This document shows, piece by piece, positions 9,602-18,699 of a stretch of 64,000 bases of DNA. How positions within the stretch are numbered: the stretch's first letter is position 1; every line of letters starts with the position of its first letter. Below the pieces are notes generated by a model. The model had not been told where the DNA came from. It saw only the letters and a list, made by a program, of their open reading frames with translations, and did not search any database. The DNA lies in assembly GCF_020880415.1 (NCBI RefSeq), contig NZ_JAJIUJ010000105.1, positions 62,001 to 126,000 on the forward strand, written 5' to 3'. This DNA is from Xanthomonas euvesicatoria pv. euvesicatoria (GTDB taxonomy: Bacteria > Pseudomonadota > Gammaproteobacteria > Xanthomonadales > Xanthomonadaceae). The position numbers and the translations under genes are program-made.

Positions 9602-10453
9602 ATGCCCGTATCCCGTTATGCCGTGTTCGGTCACCCTGTCGCCCATTCGCTGTCGCCGGCCATCCACACCGAGTTCGGGAAGCAGACCGGCATTGCGCTG
9701 GACTACACCGCCATCGACGCGCCGCTGGAGGATTTCAGCGCCGCGTTGCAACGCTTCGCCGATGAGGGCGGCAAGGGCGCCAACGTCACCCTGCCGTTGA
9801 AGGAAGCCGCCTATGCGCTGGCCAGCAGTCTGAGCGATCGCGCGCGGTTGGCCGGGGCGGTGAACACGTTGGTGCGCAATGACGGCCAGTGGCAGGGCGA
9901 CAACACCGACGGCGCCGGCCTGGTGCGCGATCTCACCGAACGCCAGGGCCTGGATCTGCGTGGCCGCCGCGTGCTGCTGCTGGGCGCCGGTGGTGCTGCA
10001 CGCGGTGTGGCGCCGGCGCTGCTGGAGGCGGGCATCACCGCAATGGTGGTGGTGAACCGCTCGCCCGAGCGCGCCGATGCCTTGTGCGATGCGCTGGGCG
10101 AGCCGGCGCGGGTGACGTCGCGTTACATCGAAGACCTGCGCGAGCTGGGCGACTTCGAACTGATCGTCAATGCCACTGCCGCCGGTCGCGACCGCGATGC
10201 CGGTGCGTTCGCATTGCCACTGGGTCTGGTCAACAGCCTGACGGCCGCGGTCGATCTGAATTACGGCGACACCGCCATTGCGTTTCTGGCCTGGGCGCGC
10301 GCGGCGCAATGCCGGTACGCCATCGATGGACTGGGCATGCTGGTGGAACAGGCTGCCGAGAGCTTCGCGCTGTGGCATGGCGTGCGCCCGGACACCGACC
10401 CGGTCTATGCCGCGCTGCGCGCGCGCGAGGCCGTGCTGGTCAGTGCCGACTGA
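9602..10453 (+). CDS. aroE: Shikimate dehydrogenase
   Basis: A 283-residue enzyme that reduces 3-dehydroshikimate to shikimate with NADPH in aromatic amino-acid synthesis. N-terminal substrate domain: [13 protein letters not shown] near residues 10-22 and the catalytic lysine in [11 protein letters not shown] (about residue 67). The conserved [11 protein letters not shown] follows at about 101-111, then the dinucleotide loop [11 protein letters not shown] at about 125-135. C-terminal [13 protein letters not shown] (about 244-256) is the family signature. Two small membrane-protein genes follow with overlap or one-base spacing and are probably cotranscribed, though nothing ties them to the shikimate pathway. 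Confidence 0.97.
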   Translation: MPVSRYAVFGHPVAHSLSPAIHTEFGKQTGIALDYTAIDAPLEDFSAALQRFADEGGKGANVTLPLKEAAYALASSLSDRARLAGAVNTLVRNDGQWQGDNTDGAGLVRDLTERQGLDLRGRRVLLLGAGGAARGVAPALLEAGITAMVVVNRSPERADALCDALGEPARVTSRYIEDLRELGDFELIVNATAAGRDRDAGAFALPLGLVNSLTAAVDLNYGDTAIAFLAWARAAQCRYAIDGLGMLVEQAAESFALWHGVRPDTDPVYAALRAREAVLVSAD

Positions 10454-10454
10454 C

Positions 10455-10817
10455 GTGGGCAGCGCCGATGCCACCGCGATCCTGCTAACCCTGGTCACCA
10501 GCCTGCTGTCGCGCGTGCCGATGCTGATTGCGGTGCTGCTCGGGCTGGCTCTGTTGTGGCGCGTACCGCATAGCCCGCTGCGGCGCGCGGGGCTGGCCGC
10601 GCTCTGGCTGCTGCTGGGCTGCCTGTTCGCCGAGGTCGCCGTCCAGGCGATTCCGATGGTGCTGCTGCAGCAAGGCAACGTGCGCCAGATCAGCATGGTG
10701 GTCGGCATCGCCCACTTCGTGCTAATGGCCATGCAGGCCGTCGGCATCGGCGTACTGGTGTGGACGCTGGCGGCCAGCCTGCAGCGTTTGCCGGCTGGCA
10801 CTGGTCCGCGCCCGTGA
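10455..10817 (+). CDS. Small membrane protein cotranscribed with aroE
   Basis: About 120 residues if it starts at GTG 10455, one base after the aroE stop; a GTG at 10443 overlapping aroE is an alternative. Three hydrophobic segments are visible at roughly residues 15-32, 42-60 and 80-105, with a short arginine-rich loop (RVPHSPLRRAG) between the first two. No family is recognised. It ends in a GTGA overlap with the next gene, which is good evidence for translational coupling and for both being real. Confidence 0.6.
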   Translation: MGSADATAILLTLVTSLLSRVPMLIAVLLGLALLWRVPHSPLRRAGLAALWLLLGCLFAEVAVQAIPMVLLQQGNVRQISMVVGIAHFVLMAMQAVGIGVLVWTLAASLQRLPAGTGPRP

Positions 10818-11050
10818 TCCCGCTCAAAGCCATCTTGCTGGTGATCGTTGGACTGGTCTGTGCCGGGCAGGGCGTGTGGACGCTGCTGCATCCGCAGGCG
10901 CTGGCGGCGGTCAATCGCGGCGGCCTGCTGTACGAACGTTTCGGGCCCAATGGCGTCGGCGCCGGCATGCTGTTGATGGGCGTGGCCATGGCGGCCATCG
11001 GCCTGGTGTGGGCGCGCCATGCGTGGCCGGCACGCCGGCAGCGGAACTGA
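10814..11050 (+). CDS. Small two-helix membrane protein, 78 aa
   Basis: Starts with GTG at 10814 overlapping the stop of the preceding gene (GTGA). Two hydrophobic helices, residues about 4-22 and 48-66, flank a hydrophilic loop with the motif RGGLLYERFGPNG. No domain recognised. As the last gene of an apparent aroE operon it probably depends on the upstream gene for translation. The pair might be a small membrane complex, but that is inference from coupling only. Confidence 0.6.
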   Translation: MIPLKAILLVIVGLVCAGQGVWTLLHPQALAAVNRGGLLYERFGPNGVGAGMLLMGVAMAAIGLVWARHAWPARRQRN

Positions 11051-11317
11051 GCGCGCATCGATCCTGCATACGCGTTAAAGACAACGGCGTTTCGTGCATC
11101 GGCATTCACTGCGCCGCCTTCCGGGTCGCGCCGGCGGCGAGTGCCTGCAGGCGGCCGGTGCTGGCAGGCCACGATCGGAGAATCGAACCATGCCCTCGGC
11201 CGCGTAGCAGTCGCACCAGCGTGGGAGTGGCCGGGTGGCCGCCGCAGGCAGGCAACCTGTTCAGCCCTGCGGCGCGCCGGTCGCAGTCACTGCGCCGGTC
11301 CGTGCGAAAATAGCGCG

Positions 11318-13453
11318 ATGAGTGAAGTTGCCCCACCGGCCGCGCCGTCGGCGCCCGTTTCCACCCAGCGCAGCCTGACCGACCCGATCAAGGCCAGCAT
11401 CCGCGACGCTTACGCCAAGCTGCAGGCCAATACGCCGGGCTTTGCCACGCGGCGCGCACAGAGCCAGATGATCGGCCTGGTCTCCCGTGCCCTGGCCACC
11501 TCCGGCGGCATCGGCATCGCCGAGGCGCCCACCGGCGTGGGCAAGAGCCTGGGCTATCTCACCGCCGGCGTGCCGATCGCACTGGCGACCAAGAAGAAGC
11601 TGGTGATCAGCACCGGCACCGTGGCGCTGCAATCGCAGCTGGTGGAACGCGACATCCCGGCCTTCCTCAAGGCCACCGGACTGGAAGCGACCGTGGCGCT
11701 GGCCAAGGGCCGTACCCGCTATCTGTGTACCCGCAATGCCGCCGAGCTGGAAGGCGACACTAGCCAGAACGCCATGTTCGAAGACGAGCAGGCGCTGTAC
11801 GACCGCCCGCTCAGCCCCGTCGATGCGGATCTGGCCAAACGGTTGGCCAAGGCCTACGCCGCCCGCACGTGGAATGGCGATCTGGACGATGCGCCGGAAC
11901 CGATCTCCGTGCCGCTGCGCATGCGCATCACCACGCCGGCGTCCGGCTGTGCGGGGCGCCGCTGCAGCTACGCGGCGCAATGTCCGGTACTCAAGGCGCG
12001 CACCGATGTACGCGAGGCGCAGATCGTGGTCACCAACCACGCCTTGCTGCTGTCGTCGCTGTCGCTGGGCGATGCCGAAAACGGCCAGCCGCTGATCGCC
12101 CCGCCAGCGGACATGCTGCTGGTACTCGACGAAGGCCACCACATCGCCGGCGTGGCGATCGACCAGGGCGCGGCGAACCTGCCGCTGGACGAGATGGCCA
12201 GGCGCACCGGGCGCCTGCAGATCCTCATCGCGGCCGCTTATCGTGCAGTGGACAAGGACAAGCTGGGCAACTTGCTGCCCAACGAAGCCATCGAGGTGGC
12301 TGCGCGCGTGTCCAAACTGCTCAAGGCCTTCCACGCCGAGGTCGAACGCGTGTGGAAGCCCGAGCCCGGCGAGCGCGATCCGCTGTGGCGCGCGGCCAAT
12401 GGCAAGTTGCCGCCGCAGTGGGGCCCGGCCATCGAAGAGCTTGGCGAAGAAACCCGCGCACTGTTCAACTGGGTGCATGCCGCACACAGCGCCATTGCCA
12501 AGGGAAAACAGGACGATTCCGCGCGCGAACGTCTGCAGCGCAGTCTCGGCCTGGCGCTGGAGATGGCCGAGCAGCAACACAATCTGTGGAGTGGCTGGCG
12601 CCGCGAAGACAAGGAAGGTCAGCCGCCGATGGCGCGCTGGATCACCCTCTCGCGCGACGGCGACCTGATCTGCCATTGCTCGCCGGTGTCGGCCGCGCAG
12701 GTGCTGCGCACGATGATCTGGAACGAGGTGGATTCGGTGGTGATGACCTCGGCCACGCTGACCGGTGGCGGCGATTTCCAATCCTTCGCCATCGACAATG
12801 GCTTGCCCGATCACGCCGAAATGGCATCGCTGGCCTCGCCGTTCGACCTGCCCAACCAGGCCGAATTGATCGTCCCCAATTTTCCGGTCACTCCCGACGA
12901 CCGCGAAGGCCATCCCAAGGAAGTGGCCAAGTATCTGGTGCGCGAACTGGATTGGAACGCCAAGGGCAGCATCGTGTTGTTCACTTCGCGCTGGAAGATG
13001 GAAAAGGTGGCCGACCTGATGCCGTTGGCGCAGCGCAATCGCGTGCTGGTGCAGGGCGAAGGCAACAAGTCGCAACTGATCACCGAACATTTGCGCCGCA
13101 TCGGTGCCGGCGAAGGCTCGGTATTGTTCGGCCTCAATTCCTTCGGCGAAGGCCTGGACCTGCCCGGTGAAGCCTGCACCACCGTGGTCATCACCCAGGT
13201 GCCGTTCGCCGTGCCCACCGATCCGCAAACCTCCACCTTGAGCGAATGGTTGGAAAGCCGCGGGCACAACGCCTTCAACCTGATCGCCATCCCGCATGCG
13301 TTGCGCACGCTCACCCAATTCGCCGGCCGCCTGATCCGCAGCTCCAGCGACCACGGCCGCGTGATCATCCTCGACTCGCGCCTGCTCACCCGTCGCTACG
13401 GTAAACGCATCATCGATGCCTTGCCGCCGTTCAAGCGGGTGATCGGGCGTTGA
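11318..13453 (+). CDS. dinG: DinG-like ATP-dependent DNA helicase (XPD family)
   Basis: A 711-residue superfamily 2 helicase. The start at 11318 is chosen over 11141 because the upstream extension is basic and low complexity. Walker A is APTGVGKS (about residue 70) and the Walker B variant VLDEGHH (about 269). Between them lie the cysteines of a 4Fe-4S cluster, YLC (about 133) and CAGRRCSYAAQC (about 211-222), as in DinG and XPD. Motif VI is QFAGRLIRSS (about 667). DinG unwinds DNA-RNA hybrids and D-loops and helps forks pass transcription. No LexA-type site was seen upstream, so damage induction is not supported by this sequence. Confidence 0.93.
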   Translation: MSEVAPPAAPSAPVSTQRSLTDPIKASIRDAYAKLQANTPGFATRRAQSQMIGLVSRALATSGGIGIAEAPTGVGKSLGYLTAGVPIALATKKKLVISTGTVALQSQLVERDIPAFLKATGLEATVALAKGRTRYLCTRNAAELEGDTSQNAMFEDEQALYDRPLSPVDADLAKRLAKAYAARTWNGDLDDAPEPISVPLRMRITTPASGCAGRRCSYAAQCPVLKARTDVREAQIVVTNHALLLSSLSLGDAENGQPLIAPPADMLLVLDEGHHIAGVAIDQGAANLPLDEMARRTGRLQILIAAAYRAVDKDKLGNLLPNEAIEVAARVSKLLKAFHAEVERVWKPEPGERDPLWRAANGKLPPQWGPAIEELGEETRALFNWVHAAHSAIAKGKQDDSARERLQRSLGLALEMAEQQHNLWSGWRREDKEGQPPMARWITLSRDGDLICHCSPVSAAQVLRTMIWNEVDSVVMTSATLTGGGDFQSFAIDNGLPDHAEMASLASPFDLPNQAELIVPNFPVTPDDREGHPKEVAKYLVRELDWNAKGSIVLFTSRWKMEKVADLMPLAQRNRVLVQGEGNKSQLITEHLRRIGAGEGSVLFGLNSFGEGLDLPGEACTTVVITQVPFAVPTDPQTSTLSEWLESRGHNAFNLIAIPHALRTLTQFAGRLIRSSSDHGRVIILDSRLLTRRYGKRIIDALPPFKRVIGR

Positions 13454-13992
13454 AGATCGCCTGGCGATGCCAGTGCCATCATCATCGCAATGTGCAATCT
13501 CGCGTGCGACGGTGATGGCGCAGCCGATACGGATGTAGCGCGCCGGTTCGGGTGTTGCGCGATGCAAGCCAGCGCCGCGCTGTGCAGCCACACAGGGGGC
13601 ATGGCCAGTCGTACCGCATCGGCATACGCGCGATGGTGTAGCTGCAGCGTTGGAGGATCTCGTGCCGCGGCTCTGCATAATCGGCGCTGCATACGTGGCC
13701 CAGTCCTGCATCGCGCGATGCGCAATGGGCCACTCGCGTCATCCACACTGCGCACGATCCTGCAACGCAACATTGGCTGCGCGCGATTGAAACTCAGGTC
13801 GCGCAAAAAAACGCAATGACGCACGTAGCGTTCGATAATGCGGTTATTTGCTATGTACCGCTCGCGAGTTTGGCGATGCATATCACGCAACGCAGTCATC
13901 ATCATCTTCCCCTATCGAAGCGATCATAACTAACGACTTCTCACACTCCGGCCTGCTAGCGATGATTCAGCCTCCTCAAACGAGCTGACGCC
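13454..13992. other. Upstream region of katB, no gene recognised
   Basis: There are 539 bases between dinG and katB. Several open frames exist on both strands but none has a plausible start, domain or composition. The last 150 bases are notably A/T-richer than the neighbourhood, as expected for the katB promoter. I looked for the paired ATAG/CTAT pattern of an OxyR site and found only a partial CTAT near 13915, too weak to call. Confidence 0.35.
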
Positions 13993-15516
13993 ATGCGCCC
14001 TGGACACCTCATGGTGCTAGCCCTGCTAGCCCCGACGTTGATCGCTCCGCCGGTCTTCGCCCAATCCGTTCTGACCCGCGACAATGGGGCCAAGGTCGGC
14101 GATAACCAGAATTCGCAGACAGCCGGTGCCACCGGCCCGACGCTGCTGCAGGACGTGCAGCTGATCCAGAAGCTGCAGCGTTTCGATCGCGAACGCATTC
14201 CCGAGCGCGTGGTGCATGCGCGCGGCACTGGCGTCAAAGGCGAGTTCACCGCCACTGCCGATCTCTCCAGCCTGACCAAGGCCAAGGTCTTCAGCGCCGG
14301 CGAAAAAACTCCGGTGTTCGTGCGCTTTTCTTCGGTAGTCCATGGCAACCATTCGCCGGAGACGCTGCGCGACCCGCATGGTTTCGCTACCAAGTTCTAT
14401 ACCAGCGAAGGCAATTGGGATCTGGTCGGCAACAACTTCCCCACCTTCTTCATTCGCGATGCGATCAAGTTCCCCGACATGGTGCACGCGTTCAAGCCGG
14501 ACCCGCGCACTAATCTGGATGACGATTCGCGTCGCTTCGATTTCTTCTCGCACGTGCCAGAAGCCACGCGCACGCTGACCCTGCTGTACTCCAACGAGGG
14601 CACTCCGGCCGGCTATCGCTTCATGGACGGCAATGGCGTACACGCCTACAAGCTGGTCAACGCGCAGGGTGAAGTGCACTACGTCAAGTTCCATTGGAAG
14701 ACGCTGCAGGGCATCAAGAACCTCGATCCCAAGCAGGTCGCCGCGGTGCAGGCCAAGGACTACAGCCACCTGACCAACGATCTGGTCGCTGCGATCAAGA
14801 AGGGCGATTACCCGAAATGGGATTTGTACGTGCAGGTGCTCAAGCCGGAAGACCTGGCCAAGTTCGATTTCGACCCGCTTGACGCCACCAAGATCTGGCC
14901 GGACGTGCCGGAGCAGAAGGTCGGCCAGATGGTGTTGAACAAGAACGTCGATAATTTCTTCCAGGAAACCGAGCAGGTGGCCATGGCGCCGGCCAATCTG
15001 GTGCCGGGCATCGAACCTTCGGAAGACCGCCTGTTGCAGGGCCGCATCTTCTCCTACGCCGACACCCAGCTGTATCGCATCGGTGCCAATGGGCTGAGCC
15101 TGCCGGTCAATCGCCCGCGTGTAGCTGTCAACAACGGCAACCAGGACGGCCAGGGCAACATCGGCCAGACCACCAGTGGGGTGAACTACGAGCCGAGCCG
15201 CCTGGAGCCGCGTCCGCAGGACACCGCTGCGCGCTACAGCGAGCTGCCGCTGTCGGGCACCACCCAGCAGGCCAAGATCACCCGCGAGCAGAACTTCAAG
15301 CAGGCCGGCGAGTTGTATCGCTCCTACAGCAAGAAGGACCGTGCCGATCTGGTGCAGAGCTTCGGTGAGTCGCTGGCCACCACCGACCCCGAAAGCAAGC
15401 ACCTGATGCTGTCGTTCCTGTACAAGGCCGACCCCGAGTACGGTACCGGCGTCACCCGCGTGGCCAAGGGCGATTTGGCGCGGGTCAAGCAGTTGGCCTC
15501 CAGCCTGCAGGACTGA
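13993..15516 (+). CDS. katB: Exported monofunctional haem catalase KatB
   Basis: A 507-residue clade catalase with an N-terminal signal peptide (about residues 1-23, ending VFA-Q), so it acts in the periplasm, dismutating H2O2. The distal histidine is in RVVHARGTG (about residue 75) and the catalytic asparagine in DLVGNNFPTFFIRDA (about 141-155). The proximal tyrosine haem ligand lies in RIFSYADTQLYRIG (about 351-364). The length and the exported form match Pseudomonas aeruginosa KatB, which is inducible by peroxide. The ankyrin gene ankB follows 58 bases downstream, as in the P. aeruginosa katB-ankB operon. A strong hairpin separates the two genes. Confidence 0.96.
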   Translation: MRPGHLMVLALLAPTLIAPPVFAQSVLTRDNGAKVGDNQNSQTAGATGPTLLQDVQLIQKLQRFDRERIPERVVHARGTGVKGEFTATADLSSLTKAKVFSAGEKTPVFVRFSSVVHGNHSPETLRDPHGFATKFYTSEGNWDLVGNNFPTFFIRDAIKFPDMVHAFKPDPRTNLDDDSRRFDFFSHVPEATRTLTLLYSNEGTPAGYRFMDGNGVHAYKLVNAQGEVHYVKFHWKTLQGIKNLDPKQVAAVQAKDYSHLTNDLVAAIKKGDYPKWDLYVQVLKPEDLAKFDFDPLDATKIWPDVPEQKVGQMVLNKNVDNFFQETEQVAMAPANLVPGIEPSEDRLLQGRIFSYADTQLYRIGANGLSLPVNRPRVAVNNGNQDGQGNIGQTTSGVNYEPSRLEPRPQDTAARYSELPLSGTTQQAKITREQNFKQAGELYRSYSKKDRADLVQSFGESLATTDPESKHLMLSFLYKADPEYGTGVTRVAKGDLARVKQLASSLQD

Positions 15517-15523
15517 TCCGCCC

Positions 15524-15555
15524 GACGACATCGCGGCCTGCGCCGCGGTGTCGTC
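15524..15555 (+). terminator. Strong intercistronic hairpin between katB and ankB
   Basis: GACGACATCGCGG (15524-15536) pairs with CCGCGGTGTCGTC (15543-15555) over 13 bp, with one T-G wobble, around a six-base loop. Only TTT follows, so it is a partial terminator or mRNA 3'-end protector rather than a full stop. It could make katB mRNA more abundant than ankB mRNA. Confidence 0.65.
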
Positions 15556-15574
15556 TTTACTTCGGGAGATCCCT

Positions 15575-16162
15575 ATGCGCACCCTGTTGTTTCTGATGCT
15601 TGGCAGCGTGTCTGCGATTGCCAACGCTGCGTCGCCTGCATCTGCATCTGCATCTGCTGCCAGCGCAACGGCCACTGCCACTGCCACGCCTGAGCAGATC
15701 AAGCTGCAACTGCGCGAGTATTTCTTCGACGCCGCGCGTGAGGGCCGCCAGGAGATGCTGGCCGAATTCATCCGTTCGCATTACGACCTCAATACCCGTG
15801 ACGAGAAGGGCTATACGGCCCTGATCCTGGCCGCATACCACGGCCAGCGGCCGGCGGTGGAGCAATTGCTGAGCGCCGGCGCCGATCCCTGTGCGCAGGA
15901 CAAGCGCGGCAACACCGCACTGATGGGCGCCATCTTCAAGGGCGAGCTGGGCATCGCCAAGCGCCTGATGCAGGCCGATTGCGCGCCGGACCAGCGCAAC
16001 AACGCCGGCCAGACCGCTGCGATGTATGCGGCGTTGTTCCAGCGCACCGACGTGCTCAAGGACCTCGCCGCCAAGGGCGCGGATCTCAGCCTCAAGGACG
16101 GGCAGGGCAACGATGTGACCAAGCTACAACGCGGCGAATTTGCCACCGTGCCGGCGCGCTGA
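15575..16162 (+). CDS. ankB: Exported ankyrin-repeat protein AnkB
   Basis: A 195-residue protein starting at ATG 15575 after a GGGAG box; the upstream in-frame ATG at 15548 lies within the intercistronic hairpin. A signal peptide (MRTLLFLMLGSVSAIANA) is followed by an alanine/threonine/serine-rich linker. Three to four ankyrin repeats come next: YTALILAAYHGQ (about residue 79), NTALMGAIFKGE (about 111) and QTAAMYAALFQR (about 143). In P. aeruginosa, AnkB is a periplasmic ankyrin protein needed for full KatB activity; the same exported partner arrangement here supports that role. Cotranscription with katB is inferred. Confidence 0.9.
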   Translation: MRTLLFLMLGSVSAIANAASPASASASAASATATATATPEQIKLQLREYFFDAAREGRQEMLAEFIRSHYDLNTRDEKGYTALILAAYHGQRPAVEQLLSAGADPCAQDKRGNTALMGAIFKGELGIAKRLMQADCAPDQRNNAGQTAAMYAALFQRTDVLKDLAAKGADLSLKDGQGNDVTKLQRGEFATVPAR

Positions 16163-16728
16163 GCGCGCCAGTCTTGCCTGCCAGGCGTGCCCCTGACAGC
16201 GTGCCGCATCGGCCGCTATGCGCGTCCGTGGTTGCGCTTCACTCACTAGAAGCAACGGGACGCTGTTCGTGGCAACGGCTGTGGGTGCGGCAGGTGGGTA
16301 GTCACGCGCGCTCTTGTCGCAACGCCCCGGCTCTCGCGAGACGCCACGCTTGTGGGTGCACGCCGCGCCCCCGGTCGGTGCACTTCCTCCAGCTCTTGCT
16401 GCACCTGTCATGTCGACGGCGTCGATCGGGATCGCCGCATCCATCGCCGCACTCCTAACCGCTGTCTGGTACCCCCAAACCGCGCCTTGCAGCGCCGTCG
16501 GTTTTCCGCCACGGCCGCGCTGGATCTCTGACAGTGACGGTGAAATCTTCGCCATTGCGTCAGGATTTTTCTGACGCGCAAACGTTTGTGCGCCAAGGCT
16601 TTGACAGAAAACTGAGTACTTGCTGACTTGCTTTAAATCGCCTGGAAAAAATCGCAGAAAACAGTTCAAGAAAGCGCCGGGAACGCCGATGCTGCAGCTA
16701 TCGCATCGCACCTTGGAACCCCCGGACC
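16163..16728. other. Intergenic region with small palindromes and a -35-like element
   Basis: These 566 bases contain no credible gene; frames on both strands lack recognisable domains. Near the right end are two adjacent inverted repeats: CGTCAG/CTGACG (16558-16575) and GCGCA/TGCGC (16576-16593). A consensus -35 hexamer TTGACA follows at 16601-16606, but the expected -10 position is poor (TGACTT). These probably belong to the promoter of the small membrane-protein gene at 16729. Confidence 0.35.
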
Positions 16729-16953
16729 ATGAAGCTCGATCCCTCCATCCCTTTCCTGATGTCGCTGCTGGCCATGGTGCTGTGCACTGCCGCTGCCGTG
16801 GTTGCACTGGTGTTCGGCCAGGTGCATGTGCTGGCCAAGTCGTGGAGCTTCTACACGGTCATGGGCACTGCCCTGATCACGCTGGTTGCCTCTTACCATG
16901 CACTGGGCAAGCCGCTGAGTGCCGAAGAGCGTGTCGGTGTTCGTAACCCGTAA
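16729..16953 (+). CDS. Small membrane protein, 74 aa
   Basis: Starts with ATG 16729. It has two hydrophobic segments, residues about 8-30 and 40-58, and a short charged C-terminus (PLSAEERVG). No domain recognised. The two-helix pattern, the A/T-rich promoter-like DNA just upstream and the isolated position suggest a genuine small gene of unknown role. Confidence 0.6.
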   Translation: MKLDPSIPFLMSLLAMVLCTAAAVVALVFGQVHVLAKSWSFYTVMGTALITLVASYHALGKPLSAEERVGVRNP

Positions 16954-17413
16954 GTTCCGGGTTCGTCCGGGCGCAGCGGTCACCGCGGCACCGGACCTGG
17001 AAAGCTCCGCTCGTCACTGACGATGCAAGGCGTTCGCCGCAGAGGCGAACGCAGACAGGCACCGCGCATCCTGCAGCGCTGCCTCCGTTACCGCCCGCAC
17101 TTGGCGAGCGAGGGAAACAAAAACAGCGTCAACGCGATCTTCGGCGCTGTTGCCGTTTCCGACAGTAAAACGCACCCGTGGTGCTGGCCGCCCAAGCGCG
17201 TCACCAGCGCCACTCGCAATCGCGCGTCATGCTCATCGCCTGCCAGCTGATAGGGGGCGATCCCGTGGCGCAACGAGTAGGCGATCCTGCAGCTAAGTCC
17301 CAAAGCAGCCGCTCCAGCCGCCCACTCCGCACCGCCGCAGATTCATCGACGCCCGTGTAAGCTGTTGATCCTGCTTCGCATTCTAATGGCTGCTCGCTGC
17401 GGCCACTTCGTCG
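16954..17413. other. Intergenic region with a terminator-like hairpin
   Basis: There are 460 bases between the small membrane-protein gene and dusA. A perfect 9-bp stem lies at 17030-17052. No gene, RNA or promoter motif was recognised in the remainder. Confidence 0.35.
17030..17052. repeat. Perfect 9-bp inverted repeat with 5-base loop
   Basis: GCGTTCGCC (17030-17038) and GGCGAACGC (17044-17052) flank GCAGA. There is no following T-run, so it may stabilise a 3' end rather than terminate by itself. It lies about 75 bases after the stop of the 74-aa membrane-protein gene. Confidence 0.5.
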
Positions 17414-18418
17414 ATGACCGCTTCCGCCGATCGCTACGCCGCCTCCCTGCGCCTGTCCGTCGCTCCGATGATGGATTGGACCGACCGCCATTGCCGGGTC
17501 TTCCACCGCCTGTTGGCGCCGTCCGCGCGCCTGTACACCGAGATGGTGCACGCCAACGCGGTGATCCACGGCGATCGCGCCCGCTTGATCGGCTTCGATG
17601 CGGTGGAACATCCGCTGGCGCTGCAGCTGGGCGGCAGCGATCCCGCCTTGCTCGCGCAGGCGGCGGCGATTGCGCAGGAGTGGGGCTTTGATGAGATCAA
17701 TCTCAACTGCGGTTGCCCCTCCGACCGTGTGCAGGCCGGGCGTTTCGGCGCCTGCCTGATGCGCGAGCCGGCGCTGGTGGCCGAGTGCGTCGCGGCCATG
17801 TGCGCGGCCACCCACGTGCCGATCACCGTCAAGTGCCGCCTGGGCGTGGACGACGATGACGACTACGCGCTGTTTGCCCGCTTTGTCGACCAGGTGGTCG
17901 CGGCCGGCGCGGCCATGGTGGTGGTGCATGCCCGGAACGCCTGGCTCAAGGGCTTGTCGCCGAAGGAAAACCGCGAAGTGCCGCCGCTGCGGTACGACTG
18001 GGCTTACCGGCTCAAGCAGGAGCGGCCCGGTCTGCCGGTCGTGCTCAACGGCGGCATCGTGGCCGTGGACACGGCGATGGCGCATCTGCAGCACGCCGAC
18101 GGTGTCATGCTCGGCCGCGCCGCCTACCATGACCCGTACGTCCTGCATTGTCTGGATGCAGCCTTGAACCAGCGGCCCGAGCAATCGCGCGAGTCCTTGC
18201 TGCGCGCCTATCAGCCGTACGTGGAATCCCAACTGGCACAGGGTCTGGCCTTGAAACACATGACCCGGCACGTCCTCGGTCTGTTTCATGGTCAGCCTGG
18301 AGGCAGGGCGTTCCGGCAGGTCCTGAGCGAGGGCGCCCATCGCCCGGGCGCCGGTTGGGAACTGGTCGAGCAGGCCCTGGAGCGCACCGATACGCGGTCC
18401 TGGCGCGTGGTTGCCTGA
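17414..18418 (+). CDS. dusA: tRNA-dihydrouridine(20/20a) synthase
   Basis: A 334-residue flavoenzyme that reduces uridine to dihydrouridine in the D-loop of tRNAs using NADPH. The opening RLSVAPMMDWTDRHCR (about residues 13-28) is the DusA signature. The catalytic cysteine is in INLNCGCPSDRVQ (about residue 99-101). The FMN-binding TIM-barrel motifs HARNAWLKGLSPKENR (about 174-189) and LNGGI (about 213) follow. The SPKENR segment is specific to the DusA subgroup. The gene stands alone. Confidence 0.96.
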   Translation: MTASADRYAASLRLSVAPMMDWTDRHCRVFHRLLAPSARLYTEMVHANAVIHGDRARLIGFDAVEHPLALQLGGSDPALLAQAAAIAQEWGFDEINLNCGCPSDRVQAGRFGACLMREPALVAECVAAMCAATHVPITVKCRLGVDDDDDYALFARFVDQVVAAGAAMVVVHARNAWLKGLSPKENREVPPLRYDWAYRLKQERPGLPVVLNGGIVAVDTAMAHLQHADGVMLGRAAYHDPYVLHCLDAALNQRPEQSRESLLRAYQPYVESQLAQGLALKHMTRHVLGLFHGQPGGRAFRQVLSEGAHRPGAGWELVEQALERTDTRSWRVVA

Positions 18419-18534
18419 CTTTGGCCCACCGCTTGCATTCCTGAACGGGCTGCCTGGATCTCCGAGCGTTTCGGGTGGCTGTTGCAGCAGGCGCGTCCGC
18501 AACACCACGTGCTCGCCGTGTCGGCCACTCTGTT

Positions 18535-18558
18535 CGGCATTCATTTCACTGAATGCCG
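18535..18558. repeat. 9-bp inverted repeat between dusA and the PepSY-like gene
   Basis: CGGCATTCA (18535-18543) and TGAATGCCG (18550-18558) are exact complements around TTTCAC. It is about 115 bases after dusA and is followed by TTAACG, not a T-run. It may be a weak terminator for dusA or an operator for the next gene. Confidence 0.45.
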
Positions 18559-18699
18559 TTAACGTGGAGCTAAAAAGTTCAGATCGGATTCACCCCGAAA
18601 AATCAAGAATTTGGCTCGATTCCGATGCTCGACCCTCTGGTATGCGTGGTCGATTTCACGAATTTTGAATGTTTCTGAACAACCCGCTAGGATTTGTTT

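Noticed and set aside
11261-13711. An 816-residue open frame on the minus strand opposite dinG
   Set aside because: It is the antisense shadow of a high-GC gene; no domain, and the plus strand carries an intact helicase.
13482-13905. Minus-strand frames upstream of katB as a possible regulator gene
   Set aside because: No helix-turn-helix or other domain, poor starts, and frames overlap the katB promoter region.
13900-13992. OxyR-type binding site in front of katB
   Set aside because: Only a partial CTAT is present; the paired ATAG/CTAT spacing was not found.
16314-16574. An 86-residue plus-strand frame after ankB
   Set aside because: Has one hydrophobic stretch but no ribosome-binding site and low-complexity ends; chance frame.
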